A stretch of DNA of 32,309 bases from an uncultured Prevotellaceae bacterium (GCA_947306175.1 CAMZFV010000034.1:1-32309); one strand, 5' to 3'. Positions 16,270-24,845 are shown, counted from the stretch's first letter. The notes: generated by a model from the sequence alone, not told the origin. Numbers and translations are program-made.

Positions 16270-17211
16270 TTATATGTGTATTTCAAATGCGTTATACACG
16301 ATGCCTCTGCCCCCCAGGCGGGATTTCTGCTGCACGAGACCCTCGTTAAGGTAACGCCCGTGGTCCTCGTTGGAGATGCCGAAGTCAAAGTAACGGTAGC
16401 CCATCCGCGTGCTTTCCTCGATGAGTTGCTGGAACAGCAGGGTCAACGCCTTGCTATCCTTGCCGCGGGGCGACGCGCCGATGTACTGGCAGTGGGCCAC
16501 GGGTGCCGACAAGTACATCACCACGCCCGCCAGAAGTTCGCCGTCGAGGGTGGCAGTGTAGAGGCGGATGTTCTCGGGGAAGCGTCCTTGCAGCAATAGC
16601 ATCTCGTCGAGCGTATGGACGGGGCGGGTGTCATAGCGCTCGTCGAGCAGTGACGAGAGCAGCTGCCAGTAGCCTTGCCAATCTTCGCTGGGTCCCACCT
16701 GGATGCCCGACTTGCGCGCCGCGTTGGCGCCGCTCTTGTTGCCGCGGTCAAGGGGTAGGGGACACGTGAGGTCGATGGTCGTCGATATATTGGTCTCGAT
16801 AAGTGATGCGCCATGCCTGAACAGGGCATACAGGTCTTCCTCGCAGGGGTAGCGGTGGTAGATGTGCGGTACGGGCTTGTACACCAGCCGACGGATGCCG
16901 TTGTTTCGCATCCACTCGACGGCAGCATCCATCACCTTGACCATGACAGTGGCGTCGAAGTGCTTGAACGGCACCAGCCAGCCGCCGTAGGTCAGCCCGC
17001 GGTGGGACCACAAGGTATCGCCATCGATACACGCGGGCAGCATGGCACAAGGCTTGCCGTCGCGCATCGCGATGAGCGAGCAGTCCACAAAACGGTCGCT
17101 GTGGTAGTTCATATAGCCCCGCTGGTGCAGGAAGGTGCCGTTGCGGCTCTGGCGTGCAAACTCGTCCCATTGAGCCTGCATCGACTGGTCATATTTCAAG
17201 ATTTCTATCAT
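16270..17211 (-). CDS. FemAB/GNAT-like acyl or aminoacyl transferase
   Basis: Predicted cytosolic transferase of the GNAT fold, probably two GNAT-like halves as in FemAB or CelD/BcsL-type proteins. The start at 17211 (MIEILKYDQSMQAQWDEF) matches the usual N-terminus FxxxxxxNGTFLHQRGYMNYH; the frame continues upstream only to a TTG inside the promoter. The 313-residue product has the pattern LLAGVVMYLSAPVAHCQYIGAS, then LLFQQLIEESTRMGYRYFDFGISNE, typical for the second half. It is cotranscribed with the flippase, which points to envelope glycan or peptidoglycan modification. The acyl donor and acceptor cannot be read from sequence. Confidence 0.75.
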   Translation of the reverse strand: MIEILKYDQSMQAQWDEFARQSRNGTFLHQRGYMNYHSDRFVDCSLIAMRDGKPCAMLPACIDGDTLWSHRGLTYGGWLVPFKHFDATVMVKVMDAAVEWMRNNGIRRLVYKPVPHIYHRYPCEEDLYALFRHGASLIETNISTTIDLTCPLPLDRGNKSGANAARKSGIQVGPSEDWQGYWQLLSSLLDERYDTRPVHTLDEMLLLQGRFPENIRLYTATLDGELLAGVVMYLSAPVAHCQYIGASPRGKDSKALTLLFQQLIEESTRMGYRYFDFGISNEDHGRYLNEGLVQQKSRLGGRGIVYNAFEIHI

Positions 17212-17230
17212 AGCCGATATATATGAAACG

Positions 17231-17264
17231 CAAATATACGGCAAAAAATATTACCTTTGCCAAA
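17231..17264 (-). promoter_or_regulatory. Promoter of the transferase-flippase operon
   Basis: On the minus strand TTTG (17261-17264), 22-nt spacer, TATATTTG (17231-17238), 19 nt before the ATG at 17211. It overlaps the plus-strand -7 element at 17252-17259. Confidence 0.5.
17252..17259 (+). promoter_or_regulatory. -7 element of the symporter gene
   Basis: TACCTTTG, 22 nt before the ATG at 17282. No TTG is seen at the preferred distance upstream. Confidence 0.45.
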
Positions 17265-17281
17265 AAATATCGCAAATCACG

Positions 17282-18454
17282 ATGAAACTGTCCAAAATCG
17301 GCCTGTTGCCGCGCATCATTATCGCCATTATCCTGGGTGTGCTCTGTGGCACCTTCTTCCCCGAGTGGGCTGTGAGGTGCTTTGTCACATTCAACAGCGT
17401 GTTCAGTCATTTCCTGTCATTCCTCATTCCGCTCATCATTGTGGGACTGGTTACTCCAGCCATTGCCGACATCGGCAAGGGCGCAGGCAAGCTGCTGTTG
17501 ATTACAGCGCTCATTGCCTACGGCGACACCGTCTTCTCGGGTTACCTGAGCTACTTTGTCAGTACAGGCATCTTCCCGTCGATCATCGACCGCAGCCAGG
17601 CCGCTCAGGCTGTAGCCACAGTCGAGGAATTGCAGCCGTACTTCACGATTGAGATTCCCCCGCTGCTCGATGTGATGAGTGCCTTGATTGCCGCCTTTGT
17701 CATGGGTCTGGGTATCTCCTTCTTTGAGTCCCCGACGCTGAAAAAGGGCTTTGACGAGTTCCGAGATATCATCGCCAAAACCATCGAGGTGGCACTTATC
17801 CCCATTCTACCGCTCTACATCTTCTCCATCTTCCTGAACATGTCCTATTCAGGCCAGGCATGGCGCATCATCAGCGTGTTTGTCGCCATCATCGGCGTTA
17901 TCTTTGTGATGCACATTTTCCTGCTTGTGCTGCAATACTGTATCGCGGGAGGCATTTCAGGACGCAACCCCTTCAAGGCGCTCTACAATATGCTGCCTGC
18001 CTATTTCACTGCCCTGGGCACGTCTTCCTCGGCGGCAACGATTCCCGTGACGCTCAAGCAGGTTAAGAAAAACGGCGTGAGCGACGGTATCGGCGGCTTT
18101 GTGGTACCCCTGTGCGCCACGATTCACCTGTCGGGTAGCGCGATGAAGATTACATCGTGTGCCGTAGCCTTGCTCATCATGCAGGGTGGGGTTATCGACA
18201 TCGCCCAATTCACGGGATTCATCCTCATGCTGGGTGTTATGATGGTAGCGGCTCCTGGTGTGCCTGGCGGCGCCATCATGGCGGCTCTGGGTGTGTTGCA
18301 GTCCATCCTGGGCTTCACGGCCGAACAACAGGCTGTGATGATTGCGCTTTACATCACCATGGACAGCTTTGGCACCGCCTGCAATGTGACAGGTGACGGC
18401 GCTATCGCCCTGGTGGTGGACAAGATCTACGGCAAGAGCAAGGCAGCTTCCTAG
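17282..18454 (+). CDS. Dicarboxylate/amino acid:cation symporter (DAACS family)
   Basis: Predicted sodium- or proton-coupled importer for C4-dicarboxylates or acidic/neutral amino acids in the inner membrane. The 390-residue length suits the shorter members. Hydrophobic helices run throughout; the serine-rich hairpin reads GTSSSAATIPVT (about 243-254), and the substrate/cation motif near the C-terminus reads MDSFGTACNVTGDGAIALVV. Canonical members have Asp-x-x-Arg-Thr before the NVxGD; here the Arg position is Gly (DSFGTACNV), which argues against a classic dicarboxylate or glutamate carrier and leaves neutral substrates such as serine/threonine possible. Divergent from the transferase gene with overlapping promoters. 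Confidence 0.9.
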   Translation: MKLSKIGLLPRIIIAIILGVLCGTFFPEWAVRCFVTFNSVFSHFLSFLIPLIIVGLVTPAIADIGKGAGKLLLITALIAYGDTVFSGYLSYFVSTGIFPSIIDRSQAAQAVATVEELQPYFTIEIPPLLDVMSALIAAFVMGLGISFFESPTLKKGFDEFRDIIAKTIEVALIPILPLYIFSIFLNMSYSGQAWRIISVFVAIIGVIFVMHIFLLVLQYCIAGGISGRNPFKALYNMLPAYFTALGTSSSAATIPVTLKQVKKNGVSDGIGGFVVPLCATIHLSGSAMKITSCAVALLIMQGGVIDIAQFTGFILMLGVMMVAAPGVPGGAIMAALGVLQSILGFTAEQQAVMIALYITMDSFGTACNVTGDGAIALVVDKIYGKSKAAS

Positions 18455-18489
18455 AAGGCATTAAGCTACTGTACATGAGTAATGTTTTT

Positions 18490-18523
18490 CCCCTTGCCCT
18501 GTGTCTTGATGCCAGGCAAGGGG
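18490..18523 (+). terminator. Putative terminator of the symporter gene
   Basis: Stem CCCCTTGCC/GGCAAGGGG (18490-18498 with 18515-18523), 16-nt loop, about 35 nt after the stop. No T-run follows, so efficiency is doubtful. Confidence 0.5.
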
Positions 18524-18582
18524 ATTTGCCTACCTATAAATCATGCAAAAATGGATTTTTTGAAAAAAAAAAGATAATTTGT

Positions 18583-18612
18583 TTTGTATTTGAAAAAATG
18601 ATATTATCTTTG
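18583..18612 (+). promoter_or_regulatory. Orphan promoter on the plus strand
   Basis: TTTG (18583-18586), 18-nt spacer, TATCTTTG (18605-18612). It faces a convergent gene and has no protein gene downstream on its own strand before 24888. Confidence 0.55.
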
Positions 18613-18618
18613 CGGTGC

Positions 18619-18701
18619 ATAAAGGGAAAAATCATTTTGATTTATCAAAGAGTTTCGGATTAACTATACTGTTGGATAATAGAATGGTTAATCCATTTTT
18701 T
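18619..18701 (+). ncRNA. Candidate small RNA
   Basis: Inferred from an orphan promoter (18583-18612) and a terminator-like end: perfect 8-bp stem GGATTAAC/GTTAATCC (18657-18664 with 18687-18694), then A and six T (18696-18701). The expected transcript is about 80-85 nt. No known RNA family is recognised. If the first hairpin leaks, the strong hairpin at 18763-18795 would end a form of about 180 nt. Confidence 0.4.
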
Positions 18702-18762
18702 GTGCCCATACCTCACCTCTCCACGCGCCCCACATGACGTTATTCGGTGACCGATAAATATA

Positions 18763-18795
18763 ATGAAGCGCAGGCGTCAATCGCCTGCGCTTCAT
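18763..18795. terminator. Terminator of the 1035-residue BspA-type gene
   Basis: Perfect 14-bp GC-rich stem (18763-18776 with 18782-18795), 5-nt loop, followed on the minus strand by TATATTTAT. It lies 34 nt after the stop at 18830 and may also stop plus-strand transcripts. Confidence 0.7.
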
Positions 18796-18829
18796 CATAA
18801 TGCGATTTTGTTAGTCGCTTGTGTGGATG

Positions 18830-21800
18830 TTAGCTGTTCAGGATGAGATCGATCAGCGCGTTGATGTCGGCGATGTTGATTTCACCGTCACCGTTCACGT
18901 CGGCTTCTTTGCTGGTTCCGTCAGTGAGGATGAGGTCGATCAGCGCATTGATGTCGGCAATGTTGATTTCGCCGTCACCGTTCACGTCGCCCTTCTTTCC
19001 AGGAGGTTCGGGATCGTCGGGACCGTCATAAGTGGCTCCACAAACGCCGTAAGCCTCAACACCTTCAACGGCAAACATTACCTCGGTGGGCATAGAGCCG
19101 TCTTCGTTGGCCTTTGCACGCAGGCACTTGATACCGCTGTGGTGCAGGGGATTGCTGGGATCCAAGGGCACACTCTTACGGATGGCATCGGCATCGCTGG
19201 CGGGAGCGATATAGCTCCAGTAGATGTACTCGCCGTCGCTGTTGATCTGGGCTACATTGGCAATCTCTCCGCTGTCCTCAGCACCCTCGACCTTGATGGG
19301 CGAGTCGTCAATCAGTTCGCAGTCGGCGATACGCAGGTCCGCGTTACCTTCAACATCGGCACCGGTCTCCAGATTCTCAATCCTGCTCAATGCGATACGG
19401 TAGATACCGGGAACGCAGCCATAGGGGTCGGTCTGTACCTGCATGTACAGGTAGCCGTTCTCCTCGTCGAGATAGAAGGTCTTGATGATGGCGTCCCTGA
19501 ACAGGGCGTTGAAGTGCTTGGTGTGACCTTGGCCACCGTCAGGATAGATGTCGCTCTTAGTGAAGCGCAGCAGGCATACGCCGTTGAACTTCTTGCTCAT
19601 CCAGAAGATGCCATGCTTGTCTTGGGTGAAGCCGCCAGTGATGGAGCCCCAACTGATCTCGTCATTGTAGTAGGGCAGCCACTGGTTCTGCAACAGGAAG
19701 GGCTGTGAACCGTAAAGGCCGGTAGTGTCGGCATTCAACTCGTGGATACCCACATTGCGGTCGCTAATGTAGATCTTGTTCTCATTTTGGTCGATGAACA
19801 TGGTGAACGGGTCCTCACTGGGGGCGTAGCCCACATTGTTGAGCACGGTCACACGGTAGAAGATGCCGTTGGTGTTGTTCACGTAGAACAGCTCACCGTC
19901 GCCCAGAGGCTGGGCGGGATCTTGATAGGTGAAGCGCTGGCCGGCAACAGCCACATACACGCGGTTCTTGTAGCTCTGCAACGTGAAGGCATGCTGACCA
20001 GCGTTGAAGTTGGTGTTCACGATGTTGCCCTTCTCGTCCTTATACATCAGGTCGCCTCCTGTGGTGGCGAAGTACAAGCCCGTGGGGCAGCCCAGTGTCG
20101 AGCCTTCGCCCGAGATGGACTCATCAGCCACAATGCACAGGTAACGCCACTGGTTAGCGTTCATGAAGGCCTCTACTGAGCCAGGAGCCACCTTGCAGAT
20201 AACGTCACCCTGGGTCTCGTTGAATACGCCAGCGGCAAGAGCGGGAGTGTTGACATTGAGCACGCGCAACTCCACGATGGTGGCAGGAACAGAGCCCGGC
20301 TCCATGTAGTTGACGTTGGCGGGAATCTCCATGAAGTCAAGAGCGATACATCCCTCAAAGCAGTTACGCATCATATTGGTGGCGGTGCTGGGCAACGTCA
20401 CGAAGTTGAGCTGCTGGCAATAAGCGCACAGACCTTGGGGAATCTCGTTGCGCCCCTCGGCAATGTCAATCATCCTCAAGGCTGAACCGTAGAACACGTT
20501 CTGGCCAACGCTGACATTGTTCTCGAGTGTGAAGTCCTCGATGTCACTGTAGGCAAAGCCGTAGTTGCCGATGGTGTTCAAGGCGGGCAGGTCAACGCCT
20601 GTGAAGGGGGCATAGGCCAAACCATAGTTGTCGATACTGGTCACGGTGGCATTGCTGTAATAGGTGCCGATGTTGCCCTCATGGGCGGTCACCAGCAGAC
20701 GTGTGCCGGCAGTGTTGAGGAGCACGCCATTGTCGAGTTTGAAACTCGGGTTGCCAGCGGCAAGCGTGATGTTGGCGAGGGTGGGGATGGGTGCAAATGC
20801 GCCCTGACCGATGCTCGTTACACCAGCAGGAATGCTCACGCTAGTAAGCTGTGTGCCGGCAAAGGCCTGTGTGCCGACAGCCGTCATGGCAGCGGGCAAT
20901 ACGAGGTCACCAGCGAGCTTGCTGTTCTCAAATGCGCTCTGGCCGATGGAGGTCAATGCATTGGGCAGTGTGATGCTCGTCAAGCTGGTGTTATAGAACG
21001 AAGTGATGCCGATGCTGGTCACATTGTCGCCCATGGTGACGCTAGTGAGGTTGCGGCAGCCGTTGAACACGCTCTGCTCGATGACGGTAACGGCGGCAGG
21101 GATGTCGATGCTAGTCAACGAGGTACAGCTGGCAAAGGCGCTGGAACCGATGGCCGACACCTTGTTACCTTCCTCAAAGGTAACCGTTGCCAATGCGGTA
21201 CAGCCCTGGAACGTGGTGCCCTGGATTGTCGTGGTCTCGCCACCGATGACAAGGGTGTTCAATTTGCCCATGTTGTGGAAGGGCTGCTCATTGTTCAGGT
21301 AAGCGCTGGCGTCAACATTACGGCCCATATAGATGTACTCGATGCTGTTGATCGCGGTACGGGCTTCGGAATTGGCACCAAACATGTTCACCTTCATGGT
21401 TACGGGAGTCGTTCCCTCGGCGATAATCAGTCGCTTCAGGTTCGGGCAGTTGGCAAATTCCTCGCTCACGGGCTTATTCCATCCGGGGACAATCGTCACC
21501 TCCTGAAGGGAGGTGCATCCGTTGAAGACACCGCTGCCCACGCTCGTTGCCGTCATGGGGATGGGGCTGACTGTCAGTGAGGAGCAACCCTTGAAGCAGT
21601 TGCGGCCGATCGTAACACATGATTCGGGCAGCGTCAGCGAAGTCAGATCCTTGCAGTCCACAAAGGCGTTGGCTGCCGTTGCTACTACGTTGTATTCCGT
21701 GCCCCCATAAGTGATTGTTGCTGGAATCACGATGTCACCTGCATAGAACAGCGTGTCATAGGGTGTCACCGTTTTGTCGATGGTGTACTTGGCAACAGTA

Positions 21801-21937
21801 GCCTTGTTGCCCGAGGTCGTGTAGTTGATGCCGTCAACGGTGATGTTGGCAGCCTGGATGGCTGTCACCATGGCAAGGCATCCCAGTGCCGCCATCAGGC
21901 GGCGAACCCATGTCTGGTGGGTAAATGTTTTGTTCAT
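18830..21937 (-). CDS. BspA-type LRR protein with propeller-like region and dockerin
   Basis: Predicted secreted or surface protein of 1035 residues, role unknown. A signal peptide covers about residues 1-29 (hydrophobic core LMAALGCLAMVTAI). Residues about 60-580 are BspA-type leucine-rich repeats (pattern AFxxCxxLTSIxIPxxVTxIG). Residues about 605-960 show repeated short motifs with GIFYRV, KIYISDRNVGIHEL and GIFWMSKKFNGVCLL, suggesting a beta-propeller. The C-terminus is a dockerin of two EF-like loops that are identical over DVNGDGEINIADINALIDLI. There is no sorting-like tail after it, unlike the pair at 7952-12507. A complete promoter lies upstream and a strong hairpin downstream, so it is probably monocistronic. 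Confidence 0.88.
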   Translation of the reverse strand: MNKTFTHQTWVRRLMAALGCLAMVTAIQAANITVDGINYTTSGNKATVAKYTIDKTVTPYDTLFYAGDIVIPATITYGGTEYNVVATAANAFVDCKDLTSLTLPESCVTIGRNCFKGCSSLTVSPIPMTATSVGSGVFNGCTSLQEVTIVPGWNKPVSEEFANCPNLKRLIIAEGTTPVTMKVNMFGANSEARTAINSIEYIYMGRNVDASAYLNNEQPFHNMGKLNTLVIGGETTTIQGTTFQGCTALATVTFEEGNKVSAIGSSAFASCTSLTSIDIPAAVTVIEQSVFNGCRNLTSVTMGDNVTSIGITSFYNTSLTSITLPNALTSIGQSAFENSKLAGDLVLPAAMTAVGTQAFAGTQLTSVSIPAGVTSIGQGAFAPIPTLANITLAAGNPSFKLDNGVLLNTAGTRLLVTAHEGNIGTYYSNATVTSIDNYGLAYAPFTGVDLPALNTIGNYGFAYSDIEDFTLENNVSVGQNVFYGSALRMIDIAEGRNEIPQGLCAYCQQLNFVTLPSTATNMMRNCFEGCIALDFMEIPANVNYMEPGSVPATIVELRVLNVNTPALAAGVFNETQGDVICKVAPGSVEAFMNANQWRYLCIVADESISGEGSTLGCPTGLYFATTGGDLMYKDEKGNIVNTNFNAGQHAFTLQSYKNRVYVAVAGQRFTYQDPAQPLGDGELFYVNNTNGIFYRVTVLNNVGYAPSEDPFTMFIDQNENKIYISDRNVGIHELNADTTGLYGSQPFLLQNQWLPYYNDEISWGSITGGFTQDKHGIFWMSKKFNGVCLLRFTKSDIYPDGGQGHTKHFNALFRDAIIKTFYLDEENGYLYMQVQTDPYGCVPGIYRIALSRIENLETGADVEGNADLRIADCELIDDSPIKVEGAEDSGEIANVAQINSDGEYIYWSYIAPASDADAIRKSVPLDPSNPLHHSGIKCLRAKANEDGSMPTEVMFAVEGVEAYGVCGATYDGPDDPEPPGKKGDVNGDGEINIADINALIDLILTDGTSKEADVNGDGEINIADINALIDLILNS

Positions 21938-22013
21938 AAGCCTTTTACTTTTTTTTGTGGTTAGTATATACTGGTTTTTATTTCAAATTGAGATGGTTAA
22001 TGAAAACAACCTA

Positions 22014-22044
22014 CAAAAATAAACATTTATTTTGATTATCACAA
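22014..22044 (-). promoter_or_regulatory. Promoter of the 1035-residue BspA-type gene
   Basis: On the minus strand TTG (22042-22044), 20-nt spacer, TATTTTTG (22014-22021), giving a leader of about 70 nt. Confidence 0.65.
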
Positions 22045-22085
22045 CACTCTTTCCTCCTTTTTTTACTATAGCCTAATAGATTATA

Positions 22086-22121
22086 ATTTAAGAGCCCCCG
22101 CTGAGGCGGAAGCTCTTAAAT
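22086..22121 (-). terminator. Terminator of the 622-residue dockerin gene
   Basis: Perfect outer stem ATTTAAGAGC/GCTCTTAAAT (22086-22095 with 22112-22121) and an inner CCGC-TGAG-GCGG hairpin, 32 nt after the stop at 22154. T/A-rich sequence follows on the minus strand. Confidence 0.65.
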
Positions 22122-22153
22122 ACATGTTCGTCTTTTAAGGCATTATCGATAGA

Positions 22154-24022
22154 TTACTCTTCTCCGGGCCATACGCCACCCAGCAGGTAGTCGATGAGGG
22201 CGGTAACGTCGGATACGCTGATACTGTCGCTCAGGTCACAGTCGGCATTCTTCAGGTTGATACCCGTGTCATCACCGCTCAACAGATAATCAATCAGGGC
22301 AGTGGCATCAGCAACATTAACGGTTTCGTCGCCATTCACGTCGCCACGCAGGCCTTCGGGCTCTACATCCTCATACAACCATACGATATCGCTCTCGTTC
22401 TTTACACCTTCAACGGTATAGTAAACCTGGATACCGACATTCTTGGTGAAGAAGGGATCATAACCCTCCGCGTTGGTGCGATAGATGTAAACGAAGTAGC
22501 TCTTGAAATCAACAGCGTCGGAGTAGAGATAATAGGGAACCTCGGTGATGTCCTCGGTCAGGTCATAGGTGTAATCCTCAGCGGGGAAGGTGAACAGCTC
22601 GGCACCATTACCATTGTCAACAAATACGCTGTAGCTCAAGTATTCGGGATCGAGGGGATTGCCATTAACGTCCTCGGTGGGCAACGTGAAGTAGAATTTG
22701 GAGTAACCGCTCTCGTTACCGTAGTCATACCACTCATCGGCGGTCGGGTTAGCGGGAACAGCGGGCTCAAGGGTAACAAGGCGACCAACAGTGTTGAACT
22801 CAATGTCTCCAATCCATTTCAGGTCGTCGCTCCACATGCCATAAAGACCTATTGCATTGGCCCACTCGGGATATTCGGCAGTTAAGTCGCCTTGGCTGCC
22901 CAACAGGTAAATCCTATCGTCGTCGATCATGAAATAGATCTCTGTCGTGTTCTCATCTACCTGGGCTTCAATGTCATAAACGGGCTCTCCCGTTTCTTCG
23001 TCAACACCACTCTCATAGTAGTTGGTGCTACCCCACATGAGCTTGATGCCATAACCATAAGTGTCATTCCAGCTCAAGTATTGGCCAGTGGGGATGGTGA
23101 TAACACCGGTCATCCAGTCATAGTCACCTTCTACCCAAGAGCCTGAGCCAACCAGGTATAAGGGATCCTGGATATAGGCCTTGCCATTGCTGCCGAATAC
23201 GACATTCAGCTTGCCGCTTTGGCTCTCTTGATAGAGGGTGCCATAATACTGCTCGATGGCATCACCAGTGCGGTAGTAGGAGTAGAGCTGACCTTCGGGC
23301 TGCTCGGTGATAACGGTGTGGTCTTCTTCGGGCTCATCGGTGTAAGTCAGCACGGTATTCCACTCGATGAAACCAGTCCAGCTGTCATCGTCTGACCAAT
23401 AGGCGGAAAGACCGCATGCAGAGAAGTTGCTATCATCATCAAGGCCGCTTGTTCCTTGCAGCGTGATGGTTTCACCATCGATGACGTAAATGGCTTCGGT
23501 GACATCAAAGTCGCGCTCAAGGTCCCAATAGCCTTCATCATCCTGAGCGGTCGTGCCCCAGCACAGCAGAATATCGGCACCCCAGCTGTCGACATAGGCA
23601 ATCGACTGATCCAGGGGAACGGTGATGGTGTTGCCGTCGATGGTGCCTGCTACCCAACTGTTTGTACCGAAATAGGAGTTGGCGCCGCACAGGATGTTCT
23701 TCAGATAGACTTCATTGTCAGTGCCATAGACGATGTCAACCCTCGTGTTTTGAGAGGCGTAATATATGGAACTACTTGAAGGGTAAACATACTCACCCGA
23801 ACGGATGTAGCTCCTCAACTCGCCCTCGGGCTGCACGGTGATCGGGGTCCTGAGGGTCTGCCTCTGGTTGAATTCCTTTACGCCAGTAAGCTTGGTCTTC
23901 TTGATCTTTTGTTCTTTCTGAACCAGTTTACCTTGGCTAACGCGATGGGTCTGCTTGAAGTTACCTGCCGATACACTGGTGGCAACCGCCAAGCCTAACA
24001 GTAAGAATAAAAATTTCTTCAT
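22154..24022 (-). CDS. Secreted duplicated-domain protein with C-terminal dockerin
   Basis: Function unknown. The 622-residue protein has a signal peptide (MKKFLFLLLGLAVATSVSA). A domain is present twice, about residues 62-235 and 240-415: each copy starts QPEG(E/Q)L(R/Y)SY, continues with a tyrosine-rich stretch and a V(Y/F)GxxxxxY motif, then GTIDGNTITVPL or TGVITIPTGQ, then a tryptophan near LLCWGTT or KLMWGST, and ends near FIEWNTVL or DIEFNTVG. A separate region about 425-555 looks like a further beta domain. The dockerin occupies about 558-622, with loops GDVNGDETVNVAD and CDLSDSISVSD; the second loop is less canonical. Probably an exported, calcium-binding modular protein. Confidence 0.83.
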   Translation of the reverse strand: MKKFLFLLLGLAVATSVSAGNFKQTHRVSQGKLVQKEQKIKKTKLTGVKEFNQRQTLRTPITVQPEGELRSYIRSGEYVYPSSSSIYYASQNTRVDIVYGTDNEVYLKNILCGANSYFGTNSWVAGTIDGNTITVPLDQSIAYVDSWGADILLCWGTTAQDDEGYWDLERDFDVTEAIYVIDGETITLQGTSGLDDDSNFSACGLSAYWSDDDSWTGFIEWNTVLTYTDEPEEDHTVITEQPEGQLYSYYRTGDAIEQYYGTLYQESQSGKLNVVFGSNGKAYIQDPLYLVGSGSWVEGDYDWMTGVITIPTGQYLSWNDTYGYGIKLMWGSTNYYESGVDEETGEPVYDIEAQVDENTTEIYFMIDDDRIYLLGSQGDLTAEYPEWANAIGLYGMWSDDLKWIGDIEFNTVGRLVTLEPAVPANPTADEWYDYGNESGYSKFYFTLPTEDVNGNPLDPEYLSYSVFVDNGNGAELFTFPAEDYTYDLTEDITEVPYYLYSDAVDFKSYFVYIYRTNAEGYDPFFTKNVGIQVYYTVEGVKNESDIVWLYEDVEPEGLRGDVNGDETVNVADATALIDYLLSGDDTGINLKNADCDLSDSISVSDVTALIDYLLGGVWPGEE

Positions 24023-24161
24023 AAACTTGAAATTTTAAGTTGTTAATAATATGGAGTTAAACACTAAAAATCAATCCTATTCTCATTTATACTATTCAAC
24101 AGAAAACCGATAGAATAGAGAAATGGAATCTGAAGGGGGTATCATCATTTGTTTACGTGGG

Positions 24162-24169
24162 CAAATTTA
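24162..24169 (-). promoter_or_regulatory. -7 element of the 622-residue dockerin gene
   Basis: TAAATTTG on the minus strand. No TTG is at the preferred distance, and the leader would be about 140 nt. Confidence 0.35.
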
Positions 24170-24322
24170 CTGTTTTATTTCCGTTTATTATACATTATTT
24201 CACAATAATAACATGGTCGTTCCTCTAAATATCCACAAACTATTATTTTCGGTTAACTAAAAATAAGCATAGCGTCATTTTAAGATGAATTTTCATTATA
24301 ATATGGGGAAGAAATAAGACAA

Positions 24323-24355
24323 CCTGCCGCATTTCCAACAAGGAGATGCAGCAGG
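24323..24355 (-). terminator. HU gene terminator
   Basis: Imperfect 14-bp stem (24323-24336 with 24342-24355; one C/A mismatch and one G/T pair), 5-nt loop, followed on the minus strand by TTGTCTTATTTCTT. Confidence 0.6.
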
Positions 24356-24384
24356 CGTAAACTAATCAGGTACAAGCAATGTGA

Positions 24385-24663
24385 TTACTTCTTGTTTACC
24401 TTCTCGGCGAGCTCAGCGCCAGCTTTGAACTTAACGACCTTCTTTGCGGGAATCTTGATGGCCTGCTTGGTGGCGGGGTTGATACCCATGCGAGCATCCT
24501 TCTTGATTACCTGGAAAGTACCAAAGCCGATGAGAACGACCTTGTCACCCTTCTTCAGGGCACCACCCATAGCTTCGAGGGTTGCATCGAGAGCGGCCTT
24601 AGCCTGCACCTTGGTAAGCTCAGTTTTTTTAGCAATTGCTTCTACTAATTCAGTCTTGTTCAT
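24385..24663 (-). CDS. HU family DNA-binding protein
   Basis: Small histone-like protein that bends DNA as a dimer in the nucleoid. The 92-residue length and the start MNKTELVEAIAKKTELTKVQ are typical. The signature GFGTFQVIKKDARMGINPATKQAIKIPA covers the beta arm with the conserved NPxT and proline at its tip. The C-terminal FKAGAELAEKVNKK completes the fold. It has the best-formed promoter in the window and its own terminator, and is divergent from the rhomboid operon. Several HU paralogues are usual in these genomes, so no numbered symbol is given. Confidence 0.96.
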   Translation of the reverse strand: MNKTELVEAIAKKTELTKVQAKAALDATLEAMGGALKKGDKVVLIGFGTFQVIKKDARMGINPATKQAIKIPAKKVVKFKAGAELAEKVNKK

Positions 24664-24722
24664 AGTGTAAGTTTTTTAAAAAAATTAGTTATGTGAATAA
24701 AATAATTGTTGTTTTGTTACCG

Positions 24723-24753
24723 CAAATATAAGTATAACAACGGTTTCAGCAAA
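24723..24753 (-). promoter_or_regulatory. HU gene promoter
   Basis: On the minus strand TTTG (24750-24753), 19-nt spacer, TATATTTG (24723-24730): full match to the Bacteroidetes consensus, about 60 nt before the start. Confidence 0.72.
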
Positions 24754-24845
24754 ATAATTGGCAAAAAAAATGCGTTTTTGGGGCGAAAAATGATGATTTT
24801 TGGGTTTTTTATCATCAAAATTACTCACGATAAGGACTTTTTCTA

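Larger units (their letters stand above)
18455..18829. other. Intergenic region between symporter and BspA-type genes
   Basis: 375-bp convergent spacer. It holds the symporter terminator, an orphan plus-strand promoter, a candidate small RNA with its own terminator, and the hairpin of the minus-strand gene at 18830. Short frames here are not supported. Confidence 0.6.
24023..24384. other. Intergenic region between dockerin gene and HU gene
   Basis: 362 bp, AT rich. Apart from the -7 element at 24162 and the HU terminator at 24323-24355 I see nothing; the stretch 24170-24310 is low-complexity AT-rich sequence. Confidence 0.5.

Noticed and set aside
18475..18663. Plus-strand 62-codon frame after the symporter
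   Set aside because: It spans the terminator hairpin and the orphan promoter; no start signal.
18615..18731. GTG-started frame of 38 codons after the orphan promoter
   Set aside because: The GTG is only 3 nt past the -7 box, leaving no room for a leader or ribosome binding.
20681..21580. Long plus-strand frame opposite the BspA-type gene
   Set aside because: Shadow of the repetitive LRR coding sequence.
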